Source: an uncultured Bacteroidota bacterium
GTDB taxonomy: Bacteria; Bacteroidota; Bacteroidia; Bacteroidales; P3
Direction of reading: 5' to 3'
Length of the DNA: 64,000 nucleotides
Assembly: GCA_902776365.1 (NCBI GenBank)
Contig: CACYPU010000010.1
Coordinates: forward strand, 25,034 to 89,033
In this document: one piece after another, positions 17,791-24,544 of the stretch
Layout: each line of letters opens with the position of its first letter
Position numbering within the stretch: position 1 is the first letter of the stretch
Program-made: the position numbers and the translations under genes
Notes under the pieces: generated by a model
What the model saw: the letters and a program-made list of their open reading frames with translations, nothing else
Told to the model about the DNA's origin: nothing
Database searches by the model: none

Positions 17791-18288
17791 ATGAAAAGTT
17801 CTTATATATTTATGGCAATAATACTTATTGGGCATCACCTATATGCCCAAGATACCCGAATGGTACAAAAGAATGCTAATGCAATTGGCACAGCGATAGT
17901 GTGTGATTCTCTCGGAAGGCCTTATGGGGAATTTGATGTCGTTGACAATAGGTTAAACCGCTATATTGCGGGCCGTGCCATGGTTGATTTATTCACCATG
18001 CAAGATATGATTTATATTGACAGTGTTCAAGTATCTGATATATGGAGGATAAATGATAATGGCAAATGTTGTGAGAGGGTCTCGGCGAGCGAGGAATACT
18101 ATTCTGTCCTTTCTGCACTTATTCGAAATAAAGTACAGGAGGATTTAAGGGGAGGTTTCCTTGTATATCCGGAAAAAGGTCAGATGAGTGAACATCTTTC
18201 ACGCACATTATTCCAAGTAAAGTTTCAAATTAATAGTTCTCTAAACGGAATAGATGGGCAAGGACCATCTTCTGAAGTAGAACACTAG
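17791..18288 (+). CDS. Probable exported immunity protein for RHS tip 2
   Basis: 165 aa with a signal peptide (MKSSYIFMAIILIGHHLYAQ). The mature part has no family I recognise: AIVCDSLGRPYGEFDVVDN, then a region with paired Cys (GKCCERVS), ending in an Asn/Ser-rich tail. Location behind a metallopeptidase tip suggests a periplasmic immunity protein; export would mean the toxin acts in the periplasm. Inference from position. Confidence 0.6.
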   Translation: MKSSYIFMAIILIGHHLYAQDTRMVQKNANAIGTAIVCDSLGRPYGEFDVVDNRLNRYIAGRAMVDLFTMQDMIYIDSVQVSDIWRINDNGKCCERVSASEEYYSVLSALIRNKVQEDLRGGFLVYPEKGQMSEHLSRTLFQVKFQINSSLNGIDGQGPSSEVEH

Positions 18289-18357
18289 GGTTTGAGATAA
18301 CTTTGTAGTTTGTTTTGGAATTTGACGCAACAGATAATTGACAGAAAAAGAGGTTGA

Positions 18358-19218
18358 TTGATCCAAACAGCACATAAAACCGGCCTGCCAAACCGCACTC
18401 AAACCATGCGGTTAAACCACCCCATTTCCACCGGGAAAGAACGCGACGAAGAAACGGGGTATGGTTACTTCGGAGCAAGGTATATGGACCACGAGCTTAT
18501 GACAATGTGGCTGAGCGTTGACCCATTGGCGGACAAGTACCCGAGCATTAGCCCCTATGCGTATTGCGCTTGGAACCCTGTAAAGCTGGTAGATCCGGAT
18601 GGAAAAGAGATGACAGCATCCAATGACTGGTATAGAGATGCGAAGGGTTATGTACACTGGGATGCCAATGTACATTCTCAAGTAGATTTAAAAAATGGCG
18701 AAACTTATATTGGAAGAACAACCTGTATGGTTGCGGAAGGTGATGATAAAATTATCTATGGAGATCAATATGGTCAAACTCACTCATCCGTACCCCTCCC
18801 TTCAGTAACAATATCTGCCGACAGGCCTTTGTCGAATAATCAGCAAGCACCTTCATGGTTAGACAATGCCTCATTCGGTGTTGCATTAGAGACCTCTATA
18901 ATAGGTGGGGCTTGTGAACATGCATACATTGATTATGTTCCGCTAGAAGAAGCAAAGATTGCAAAAGGATTTAATGTTGCGGGTAATGTCATGAAGTATA
19001 CAGGTCGACTTATCGGCGGTGCTAGTGTGATTTATACGGGTTACCGGACGCTGTCTAATGATGGACATTTGTCTGCTGGAGAGGGCATGCGTATTGGTCT
19101 TCAGACGGCAGCTGTCGCAACAAGTTTTATCCCAGTCTATGGTACTGCTATTTCCATCGGATTAACAGCAATAGACTTCTTTTTTGGCGATGCAATAGAA
19201 AGAATAGGTTCAAAATAA
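18358..19218 (+). CDS. Orphan RHS tip cassette 3 with pore-forming-like toxin domain
   Basis: 286 codons from a TTG after an in-frame TGA. RHS core at about residues 24-82 (TGKERDEETGYGYFGARY, WLSVDPLADKYPSISPYAYCAWNP, LVDPDGKE). The tip ends in a glycine- and alanine-rich region with two or three hydrophobic helices (GRLIGGASVIYTGY; GLQTAAVATSFIPVYGTAISIGLTAIDFFFGD), as seen in pore-forming or membrane-depolarising toxin domains. The gene that follows encodes a multi-pass membrane protein, which fits immunity against a pore former. Confidence 0.75.
   Translation: MIQTAHKTGLPNRTQTMRLNHPISTGKERDEETGYGYFGARYMDHELMTMWLSVDPLADKYPSISPYAYCAWNPVKLVDPDGKEMTASNDWYRDAKGYVHWDANVHSQVDLKNGETYIGRTTCMVAEGDDKIIYGDQYGQTHSSVPLPSVTISADRPLSNNQQAPSWLDNASFGVALETSIIGGACEHAYIDYVPLEEAKIAKGFNVAGNVMKYTGRLIGGASVIYTGYRTLSNDGHLSAGEGMRIGLQTAAVATSFIPVYGTAISIGLTAIDFFFGDAIERIGSK
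18391..18413 (+). repeat. Conserved-position hairpin in RHS cassette 3
   Basis: AACCGCA (18391-18397) and TGCGGTT (18407-18413) form a perfect 7-bp stem a few nt before CACCGGG, matching in position the hairpins of the other cassettes. Confidence 0.6.
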
Positions 19219-19223
19219 AAAAA

Positions 19224-19625
19224 ATGAATATCTTCGATTTATCATGGTGTAAGTTTTATCTCTACGACGAACGTCATAACACGGGATTTCCTTTGGTTGG
19301 AGCATCTATATCAATGACTTTCTTTGTGGGGTTGTTCGCCGTGGGTTTAATCATGTTTCCAAGTGCAATCGGAGTGTATAAACTGCCTGACTTATCATTC
19401 TTGCCTTTTGGAATTGGACTTGCCCTTATTCTATCATTCTTTATCTTCAGACATAGAAATGATGACATCCGTAAGAGAAGATTGTTAAAGTATAAGAAAT
19501 ACGAGAAAGAGCATCCGGCAAAATCAAGGTTTCGGTTTCTCATGGTTATTGTCATCCCGATTTTACTATTTATCTCTGATTTCACAATCGCAAATATTCG
19601 ATATAACCTACTACAGGGATTTTAA
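19224..19625 (+). CDS. Probable membrane immunity protein for RHS tip 3
   Basis: 133 aa with three hydrophobic segments: about residues 24-48 (GASISMTFFVGLFAVGLIMF), 58-74 (FLPFGIGLALILSFFIF) and 102-122 (FLMVIVIPILLFISDFTI), separated by a strongly basic loop. No known family. It starts 5 bp after the tip with hydrophobic helices. A small multi-pass inner-membrane partner is the usual form of immunity against pore-forming toxins. Confidence 0.62.
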   Translation: MNIFDLSWCKFYLYDERHNTGFPLVGASISMTFFVGLFAVGLIMFPSAIGVYKLPDLSFLPFGIGLALILSFFIFRHRNDDIRKRRLLKYKKYEKEHPAKSRFRFLMVIVIPILLFISDFTIANIRYNLLQGF

Positions 19626-19737
19626 ACTTTGGCTCTAAGTTTCGCTGTAGAATACCATCATAGGTTACAATCCAACAAAACTAGTTCAAATACGGAATGT
19701 TCCTTACACGTTCTGAAATCAGCAAGTAACTCTAAGA

Positions 19738-19983
19738 CAACCCACGGCAAGAAAGAGACAAACGTCACAGAAAAACACAACAGAAACGCAACAGAAAACG
19801 CAACAGAAAATAGTAGCCTTAATTGAGAGTAACCCTCAAATTATAACTCAAGAAATGGCTGATTCTATTGGCATTGATAGGAGTAATGTCTATAGAAATA
19901 TCAAGAAGCTTCAAGAACAAGGCATCATCTGCCGTGTCGGGCCCGACAAGGGAGGTCATTGGGAAATACTACGGAAATCCTGA
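19738..19983 (+). pseudogene. 3' remnant of an ATP-binding/winged-helix regulator, frameshifted
   Basis: An upstream frame reads KETNVTEKHNRNATENATEN and stops. From 19825 the next frame reads ESNPQIITQEMADSIGIDRS, then a recognition helix and a RVGPDKGGHWEIL ending. Together these match the C terminus of the AlbA_2/RecG-like 'putative DNA-binding' family, where an NVTENVTE-type linker precedes a winged helix. The two parts are joined again if one A is restored near 19810, giving a TEKIVALIES junction. The rest of the gene (ATPase part) is absent. A relic, probably brought in or left behind with the island. Confidence 0.6.
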
Positions 19984-20051
19984 CAAAGGGGCCGGCAGGA
20001 CACCTCACCTGGAAACAATGATATAAAAGGTGTATCCCCAAAATGACCATT

Positions 20052-20150
20052 GGTTGACTACAGCTACACATAAACTCGAAGAATCAAACCGCCCTCAAAC
20101 CATGCGGTTTAATCACCCTGTTTCCACCGGGCATGACCCCCGTTAGGGGT
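20052..20150 (+). pseudogene. Truncated fourth RHS cassette leader
   Basis: About 80 bp align with the start of cassette 3 (CACATAAA, CTCAAACCATGCGGTT, CCACCGGG) including a hairpin AAACCGC (20086-20092)/GCGGTTT (20104-20110). It then breaks off right after CACCGGG, where the KERDE core should begin. A small stem ACCCC/GGGGT (20136-20150) follows. No coding capacity is left. It marks the right edge of the RHS array. Confidence 0.6.
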
Positions 20151-20187
20151 GGCGAATAACGCTGAAACGAATCAGAAAGAAATAGTT

Positions 20188-21234
20188 TTATAGCCGTAGC
20201 AACGTATCCCGAATCTCGTTGTCAGACACTTCCACGTCAATCATGGCGGCACCGAGGTCCTGCAAAAGGACACATCGGACGGTGCCCGAAGCGTTCTTTT
20301 TGTCCTGACGCATCAAGGGCAACATCAATTCAATCTCCTTGAGATTGAGAGATAATAGATGAGAGTTTATAGATAATAGTTGTTTCTTAAGCCATTGAGA
20401 ATATGCGTTGTACGTCTCTTCTGGGAAGCCTGTTTTCTTCACCGAAAGGTACATGGCGGCCTGCATGCCGATGCCGACGGCGATGCCATGCGGCAGACCA
20501 CGATAGACCTCGATGGCGTGGCCGAAGGTGTGGCCGAAATTGAGTATCTTTCTGATACTATGGTCGTAGGGGTCGGCTTTCACCACACGGGCTTTGATGC
20601 GGGCAACCTGTTTTAGGTGAGAGGTGTGAGGTGAAAGGTGAGAGATGTCTGTATCAACTATCAATTCGTTAAATAATGCGGGGTCGGTGACGGCGGCGGT
20701 CTTCACCATCTCCATCTGGCCATTGAGGAGTTCCTCCTGCGGAAGGGTGTTCAAGAAGGCTGGTTCTATGACAGTTAAGGACGACGGATAGAAATGCCCG
20801 ATGCTATTCTTCACACCGCCGAAATTGATGGCCGTCTTGCCGCCGATAGAGGCGTCGACCATTGAAAGCAAGGTCGTTGGCACATTGATATAACGGATGC
20901 CACGCTTATAACCCGCCGCCACATAACCACCGAGGTCGCAGACACAGCCACCGCCGAGATTGACGATGACGGCGTTGCGGTCGGCCTCGCCCTCCATGAG
21001 CGTCTGCCATACCTGCGCCGCTATCTCCAGGCTCTTGCATTCCTCACCCACGGGGACCTCGATAAATTCGGCCTCCTGCAGTGGCTCCACACTACTGACA
21101 AGCAGCGGAAGACAATGCTGGAATGTGTTCTCATCCAACAAAATGGTGTATTTGGCGTTTTGCCATTCCTCTTTGGACAGTTCGCGTTGCAACGCCCGCA
21201 AACCGCCATACAATATCTTGGTTTTCGTGCTCAT
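20188..21234 (-). CDS. aroB: 3-dehydroquinate synthase
   Basis: 348 aa, the usual length for AroB, which converts DAHP to 3-dehydroquinate in the shikimate pathway with NAD+ and a metal. Seen: VNLGGGCVCDLGGYVAAGYKRG (NAD binding), NVPTTLLSMVDASIGGKTAIN, and the metal-ligand region LNFGHTFGHAIE with HG in LPHGIAVGIGM. Two in-frame insertions are built from short repeats seen elsewhere in the window: SHLSPHTSHL at about residue 205, and a LSINSHLLSLN stretch near residue 300. Divergent from the U32 gene, sharing a long palindrome that contains both start codons. Confidence 0.95.
   Translation of the reverse strand: MSTKTKILYGGLRALQRELSKEEWQNAKYTILLDENTFQHCLPLLVSSVEPLQEAEFIEVPVGEECKSLEIAAQVWQTLMEGEADRNAVIVNLGGGCVCDLGGYVAAGYKRGIRYINVPTTLLSMVDASIGGKTAINFGGVKNSIGHFYPSSLTVIEPAFLNTLPQEELLNGQMEMVKTAAVTDPALFNELIVDTDISHLSPHTSHLKQVARIKARVVKADPYDHSIRKILNFGHTFGHAIEVYRGLPHGIAVGIGMQAAMYLSVKKTGFPEETYNAYSQWLKKQLLSINSHLLSLNLKEIELMLPLMRQDKKNASGTVRCVLLQDLGAAMIDVEVSDNEIRDTLLRL
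20612..20650 (-). repeat. AGGTGAR-type heptad repeat inside aroB
   Basis: On the + strand: AGGTGAG, AGGTGTG, AGGTGAA, AGGTGAG, AGATGTC, a 7-nt periodic stretch read in frame as SHLSPHTSHL. The same family is found at 35917-35955 (intergenic), in deoC (about 47988-48005) and, on the opposite strand, in the signal peptide of the gene at 59129. Confidence 0.8.
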
Positions 21235-21272
21235 GCAATAAATAACGCGCTGATACGTTATTTATTGCATGA
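21231..21272. promoter_or_regulatory. 42-bp palindrome containing the start codons of both divergent genes
   Basis: TCATGCAATAAATAACG (21231-21247) and its exact reverse complement (21256-21272) flank an 8-nt spacer CGCTGATA. The aroB ATG (complement of 21232-21234) and the U32 ATG (21269-21271) occupy symmetric positions. The whole 34-bp intergenic space lies in it. It could be a bidirectional operator or a hairpin that hides both initiation sites. Confidence 0.75.
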
Positions 21273-23083
21273 AACTGGAACTGCTCTCCCCTGCCAAGAA
21301 CCTGGACTTCGGCCGCGAAGCCATCAACCACGGTGCCGACGCCCTTTATATCGGCGCTCCGGCCTATGGTGCCCGCGCCGCAGCCACCAACACACTCGAG
21401 GATATCGAGGCACTGGCAAACTACGCTCATCTCTATGGTTCCAAGGTGTTTGTGACCGTCAACACGCTACTCTTCGACAACGAAGTCGAGGCAGCCGTGA
21501 AGATGATTCGGCAACTCTACAACATCGGTGTCGACGCCCTGCTCATCCAAGACATGGGGCTGCTGGAATGCGACCTGCCACCCATCGAACTGCATGCCAG
21601 CACGCAGTGCCACAACGTCTCGGTGGAACGCATAAAGTTCTTGGAATCAATAGGGATGAAGCGTGTAGTGCTGGCCCGCGAGACCTCCTTGGAACAGATG
21701 CGCGAGATACGACAAGCCACCCACCTGGACCTCGAAGCCTTTGTCCACGGAGCCCTCTGCGTGAGCTACAGCGGACAATGCTATATGAGCCAGTATCTTA
21801 ACGAGCGCAGCGGCAACCGCGGCTGTTGCTCGCAGCCCTGCCGCAGCACCTACGACCTCTACGACGGTGATAACAAACTCCTTATCAAAGAGAAGCACCT
21901 GCTATCGCTCCGCGACTTCAATGCCAGCCAACAGCTTGAGAACATGATAGCTGCCGGCATCACATCATTCAAAATCGAAGGGCGCCTGAAAGATCTCTCC
22001 TATGTGAAGAACATCACCGCCTACTATCGGCAACTGCTTGACAATATGATGGAAGGGCATAAGAAAGTCTCTTCTGGCCACAGCACCTATACCTTCATCC
22101 CCGATCCCGAACGAACGTTTAATCGCGGATACAGCGACTATCTCCTCCGTGAACGTCAGCCTATGGCCAATTTTGCCACCCAGAAATCACTGGGTAAACG
22201 TATCGGAAAGGTGACCTCCGTAGGTCGCAACAGTCTTACTATCAGCGGTACGGAGCCTTTCGCCAACGGCGACGGCCTCTGCTACCTCGATGCCGACGGC
22301 CATCTGCAGGGTTTCCTGGTCAACGGGGTGCAGGGACGCACCGTCATCCCCAACCAGATGCCCGATATCTCCGTGGGAACCATCATCTGGCGCAACCAGG
22401 ACCAACTGTTCGAGAAACAGCTACAGGGCAAGAGTGCCGAACGCAAGATAGACGTGGAGATGCTCTTCTCTGCCACCTCCAATGGCTTTGCGCTGCGGCT
22501 CACCGACGAGGACGGCCTCAGCGTGACCCACAGCGTGACCGCCGAGCACCAGGAGGCCCACAACAATAGCGGTATGGGCAAACAACTGAGCAAGCTGGGA
22601 AACACCCCCTTTGTGGCCACCGCTGTCGTCGACGAAACCCAAGGACGCTATTTCCTGCCCGCCGGCAGCGTCAACCAACTGCGTCGCGAGGCGGTGGAAA
22701 AACTCATCGCACTGCGCATAAAACACTTCCATCCCATCGACTGCCCTCGCAGCGACAGCGGAGTCCCCTACCCTGCCACAACCCTCGACTATCGCGCCAA
22801 CGTCATCAACGACAAGGCGGAGATGTTCTTTAAACACCATGGAGTAAAAAAGATAGAGCGTGGGCTGGAGCAGACCAAAGACTACGACGGGAAAGCCCTG
22901 ATGACCACCAAATACTGCCTGCGCTACGAGTTGGGCTGCTGTCTGCAGGGCAAAAACAACGGCAAACCGCAGGTCAACATCGCTCCCACCGACACATTGA
23001 TACTAAGAAACAACGACCGCCGCTTCCGTTTGCAGTTCGACTGCCGCAACTGCCAAATGCTAATCTATACGACCTCTGTTTAA
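21269..23083 (+). CDS. U32 family peptidase / RlhA-like protein
   Basis: 604 aa. N-terminal LLSPAKNLDFGREAINHGADALYIG is typical of U32. The U32 signature is at about residues 152-180: EAFVHGALCVSYSGQCYMS followed by the Cys-rich GNRGCCSQPCR. Further conserved Cys near the C terminus (YELGCCLQGK, CRNCQM) suggest an iron-sulfur cluster. Family members with this longer architecture include RlhA, which hydroxylates C2501 of 23S rRNA from a prephenate-linked pathway; adjacency to aroB is in line with this, but the exact reaction is not proven here. The last codons (IYTTSV, stop) lie inside a dispersed repeat. Confidence 0.85.
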   Translation: MKLELLSPAKNLDFGREAINHGADALYIGAPAYGARAAATNTLEDIEALANYAHLYGSKVFVTVNTLLFDNEVEAAVKMIRQLYNIGVDALLIQDMGLLECDLPPIELHASTQCHNVSVERIKFLESIGMKRVVLARETSLEQMREIRQATHLDLEAFVHGALCVSYSGQCYMSQYLNERSGNRGCCSQPCRSTYDLYDGDNKLLIKEKHLLSLRDFNASQQLENMIAAGITSFKIEGRLKDLSYVKNITAYYRQLLDNMMEGHKKVSSGHSTYTFIPDPERTFNRGYSDYLLRERQPMANFATQKSLGKRIGKVTSVGRNSLTISGTEPFANGDGLCYLDADGHLQGFLVNGVQGRTVIPNQMPDISVGTIIWRNQDQLFEKQLQGKSAERKIDVEMLFSATSNGFALRLTDEDGLSVTHSVTAEHQEAHNNSGMGKQLSKLGNTPFVATAVVDETQGRYFLPAGSVNQLRREAVEKLIALRIKHFHPIDCPRSDSGVPYPATTLDYRANVINDKAEMFFKHHGVKKIERGLEQTKDYDGKALMTTKYCLRYELGCCLQGKNNGKPQVNIAPTDTLILRNNDRRFRLQFDCRNCQMLIYTTSV

Positions 23084-23150
23084 CCATTGTTTAACCATTG
23101 TTCTTCCATTAAAATGAAAGAACAATGAAAGAACAATGAAAGAACAGAGG
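23071..23150. repeat. Hairpin-forming 11-nt repeat at the end of the U32 gene
   Basis: GTTTAACCATT occurs twice, then GTTCTTCCATT, then ATGAAAGAACA repeated three times. The two halves are complementary (TTGTTCTTCCAT against ATGAAAGAACAA), giving long stems between the convergent U32 and MntP-like genes. It may serve as a two-way terminator. Its first 30 nt are identical to 44871-44900. Confidence 0.7.
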
Positions 23151-23179
23151 TGGAAAAGACTAAGGATAAGTCTATTATG

Positions 23180-23764
23180 CTAGTCGATAAAAATGACGAC
23201 GAAGAGGGCGGTGGCGAACATGATCAGTGAGGAGAGGGTAATCCAGCGGCGGGGACGCAGGGGGACATGCTGACGGCCGAACATGACGCCCAGCACCGCA
23301 AGGAGGAATGTAAATGCAAACAGCGGCCAAATAGCGGCATGAAGGCTTTCGCCGAGTAGGGCAACAAATCCAACACCGAAGCCCAGCAAAAAGACATTGA
23401 TGCCTGAGGCCACAGTAAGCAGGAGCAACTGAGGAATGCCCGCATTGAGGTTGTAGGCCGCAGGCTTGGTGCGACGGCCCATATAAGGCAGGAATTGCTT
23501 GATGGCAACCATGACGGCAAGTCCAAAGAAGACCCAGGCGTTCTGCTGGGCATAAGATGCAGGATTGCCATTGTCGGTCAGAAGAAGTTTATTTCCCAAC
23601 CAGATTCCCAAACAGAAGAGGGCGACATGCACCACAGCGGTGGCAAAAGAGACCAAGATGCCCGACGACAGCCGGACAGGTGCCGCCTCGGCAGAGCGGT
23701 GCATCAAGAGCATAATGCTGATTCCCAGCGCTAAAGAGAGAACAATAAAGATGACGATATACAT
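23180..23764 (-). CDS. MntP-like putative manganese efflux membrane protein
   Basis: 194 aa, about six transmembrane segments: residues 1-20, 33-57, 73-90, 110-130, 135-155, 172-193. The pattern LALGISIMLL ... LLLLTVASGINVFLLGFGVGFVA ... LGVMFGR resembles the two repeats of MntP, in which each half carries a small-residue helix near an acidic or polar metal site. Here the first repeat lacks the usual Asp (LALGIS instead of LALDAF), so metal binding may differ. It lies upstream of no obvious partner; the next gene rsmA is on the same strand 13 bp upstream. Confidence 0.6.
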   Translation of the reverse strand: MYIVIFIVLSLALGISIMLLMHRSAEAAPVRLSSGILVSFATAVVHVALFCLGIWLGNKLLLTDNGNPASYAQQNAWVFFGLAVMVAIKQFLPYMGRRTKPAAYNLNAGIPQLLLLTVASGINVFLLGFGVGFVALLGESLHAAIWPLFAFTFLLAVLGVMFGRQHVPLRPRRWITLSSLIMFATALFVVIFID

Positions 23765-23776
23765 AATGTAATGACT

Positions 23777-24544
23777 TTAGGTTAATTGTTGTATGGCTTT
23801 GGTGAGGGTAATAAATTCTGCAACAGAGAGTTGCTCAGCACGCTTGGAGAGAAGAACCTCGTCGACCGCCTCGATGGGGAGTGCCGCCGAGCGGAGGGCG
23901 TTGCGGAGGGTTTTCCGGCGCTGGTTGAAACCGGCCTTGACCACCTTCACGAAGAGAGACTCATCGCATTCCAAGGAAGTTACGTCGTTGCGAGTGAGGC
24001 GGATGACGGCTGATTTGACCTTGGGAGGCGGGTTGAAGACATGTTCATGGACAGTGAAGAGGTATTCGATATTGTAAAATGCCGATAGCAAGACAGATAG
24101 GATTCCGTATGTTTTGCTTCCCGGGCCGGCGGCGACACGCTCGGCCACCTCTTTCTGGAACATGCCGACGACCTCGACGGCCTGGTTGCGGCACTCGAAG
24201 ACGCGGAAGAGAATCTGGGAGGAGATGTTGTAGGGGAAGTTGCCGATGACGGCGAAAGAGTCATGGAACAAGGTGTTTAGGTCGAGTTTGAGGAAGTCGC
24301 CCTCGATGACCTTCAGCTGGGGGTAGTGGTCGTGGAGCCACGCCACGGACTCGCGGTCAATCTCGATGACATGGAAGTTAAGTTCAGGCTTCTGTATCAA
24401 GTATTTGGTGAGCACGCCCATTCCCGGACCAATCTCGATGAGGTTGGTGGTGCGGCCGGAGAGGCTCTCGACGATGCGCTGGGCGATGGTCTCGTCGGTG
24501 AGGAAATGCTGGCCGAGGAATTTCTTTGCTTTTACTTCGTTCAT
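23777..24544 (-). CDS. rsmA: 16S rRNA dimethyladenosine transferase
   Basis: 255 aa (RsmA/KsgA), dimethylating A1518 and A1519 of 16S rRNA with SAM during 30S maturation. Seen: KKFLGQHFLTD at the N terminus, SAM site IEIGPGMGVLTKYL, IEIDRESVAWL, EGDFLKLD, the catalytic loop NFPYNISSQI, and the C-terminal FNQRRKTLRNAL. Its ATG overlaps the TAA of the TPR gene by 1 nt (TAATG), implying translational coupling. Confidence 0.96.
   Translation of the reverse strand: MNEVKAKKFLGQHFLTDETIAQRIVESLSGRTTNLIEIGPGMGVLTKYLIQKPELNFHVIEIDRESVAWLHDHYPQLKVIEGDFLKLDLNTLFHDSFAVIGNFPYNISSQILFRVFECRNQAVEVVGMFQKEVAERVAAGPGSKTYGILSVLLSAFYNIEYLFTVHEHVFNPPPKVKSAVIRLTRNDVTSLECDESLFVKVVKAGFNQRRKTLRNALRSAALPIEAVDEVLLSKRAEQLSVAEFITLTKAIQQLT

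Noticed and set aside
14793-20160. Insertion sequence or integron in the RHS island
   Set aside because: No transposase or integrase frame and no terminal inverted repeats with target duplication were seen; homologous exchange through the RHS core explains the repeats.
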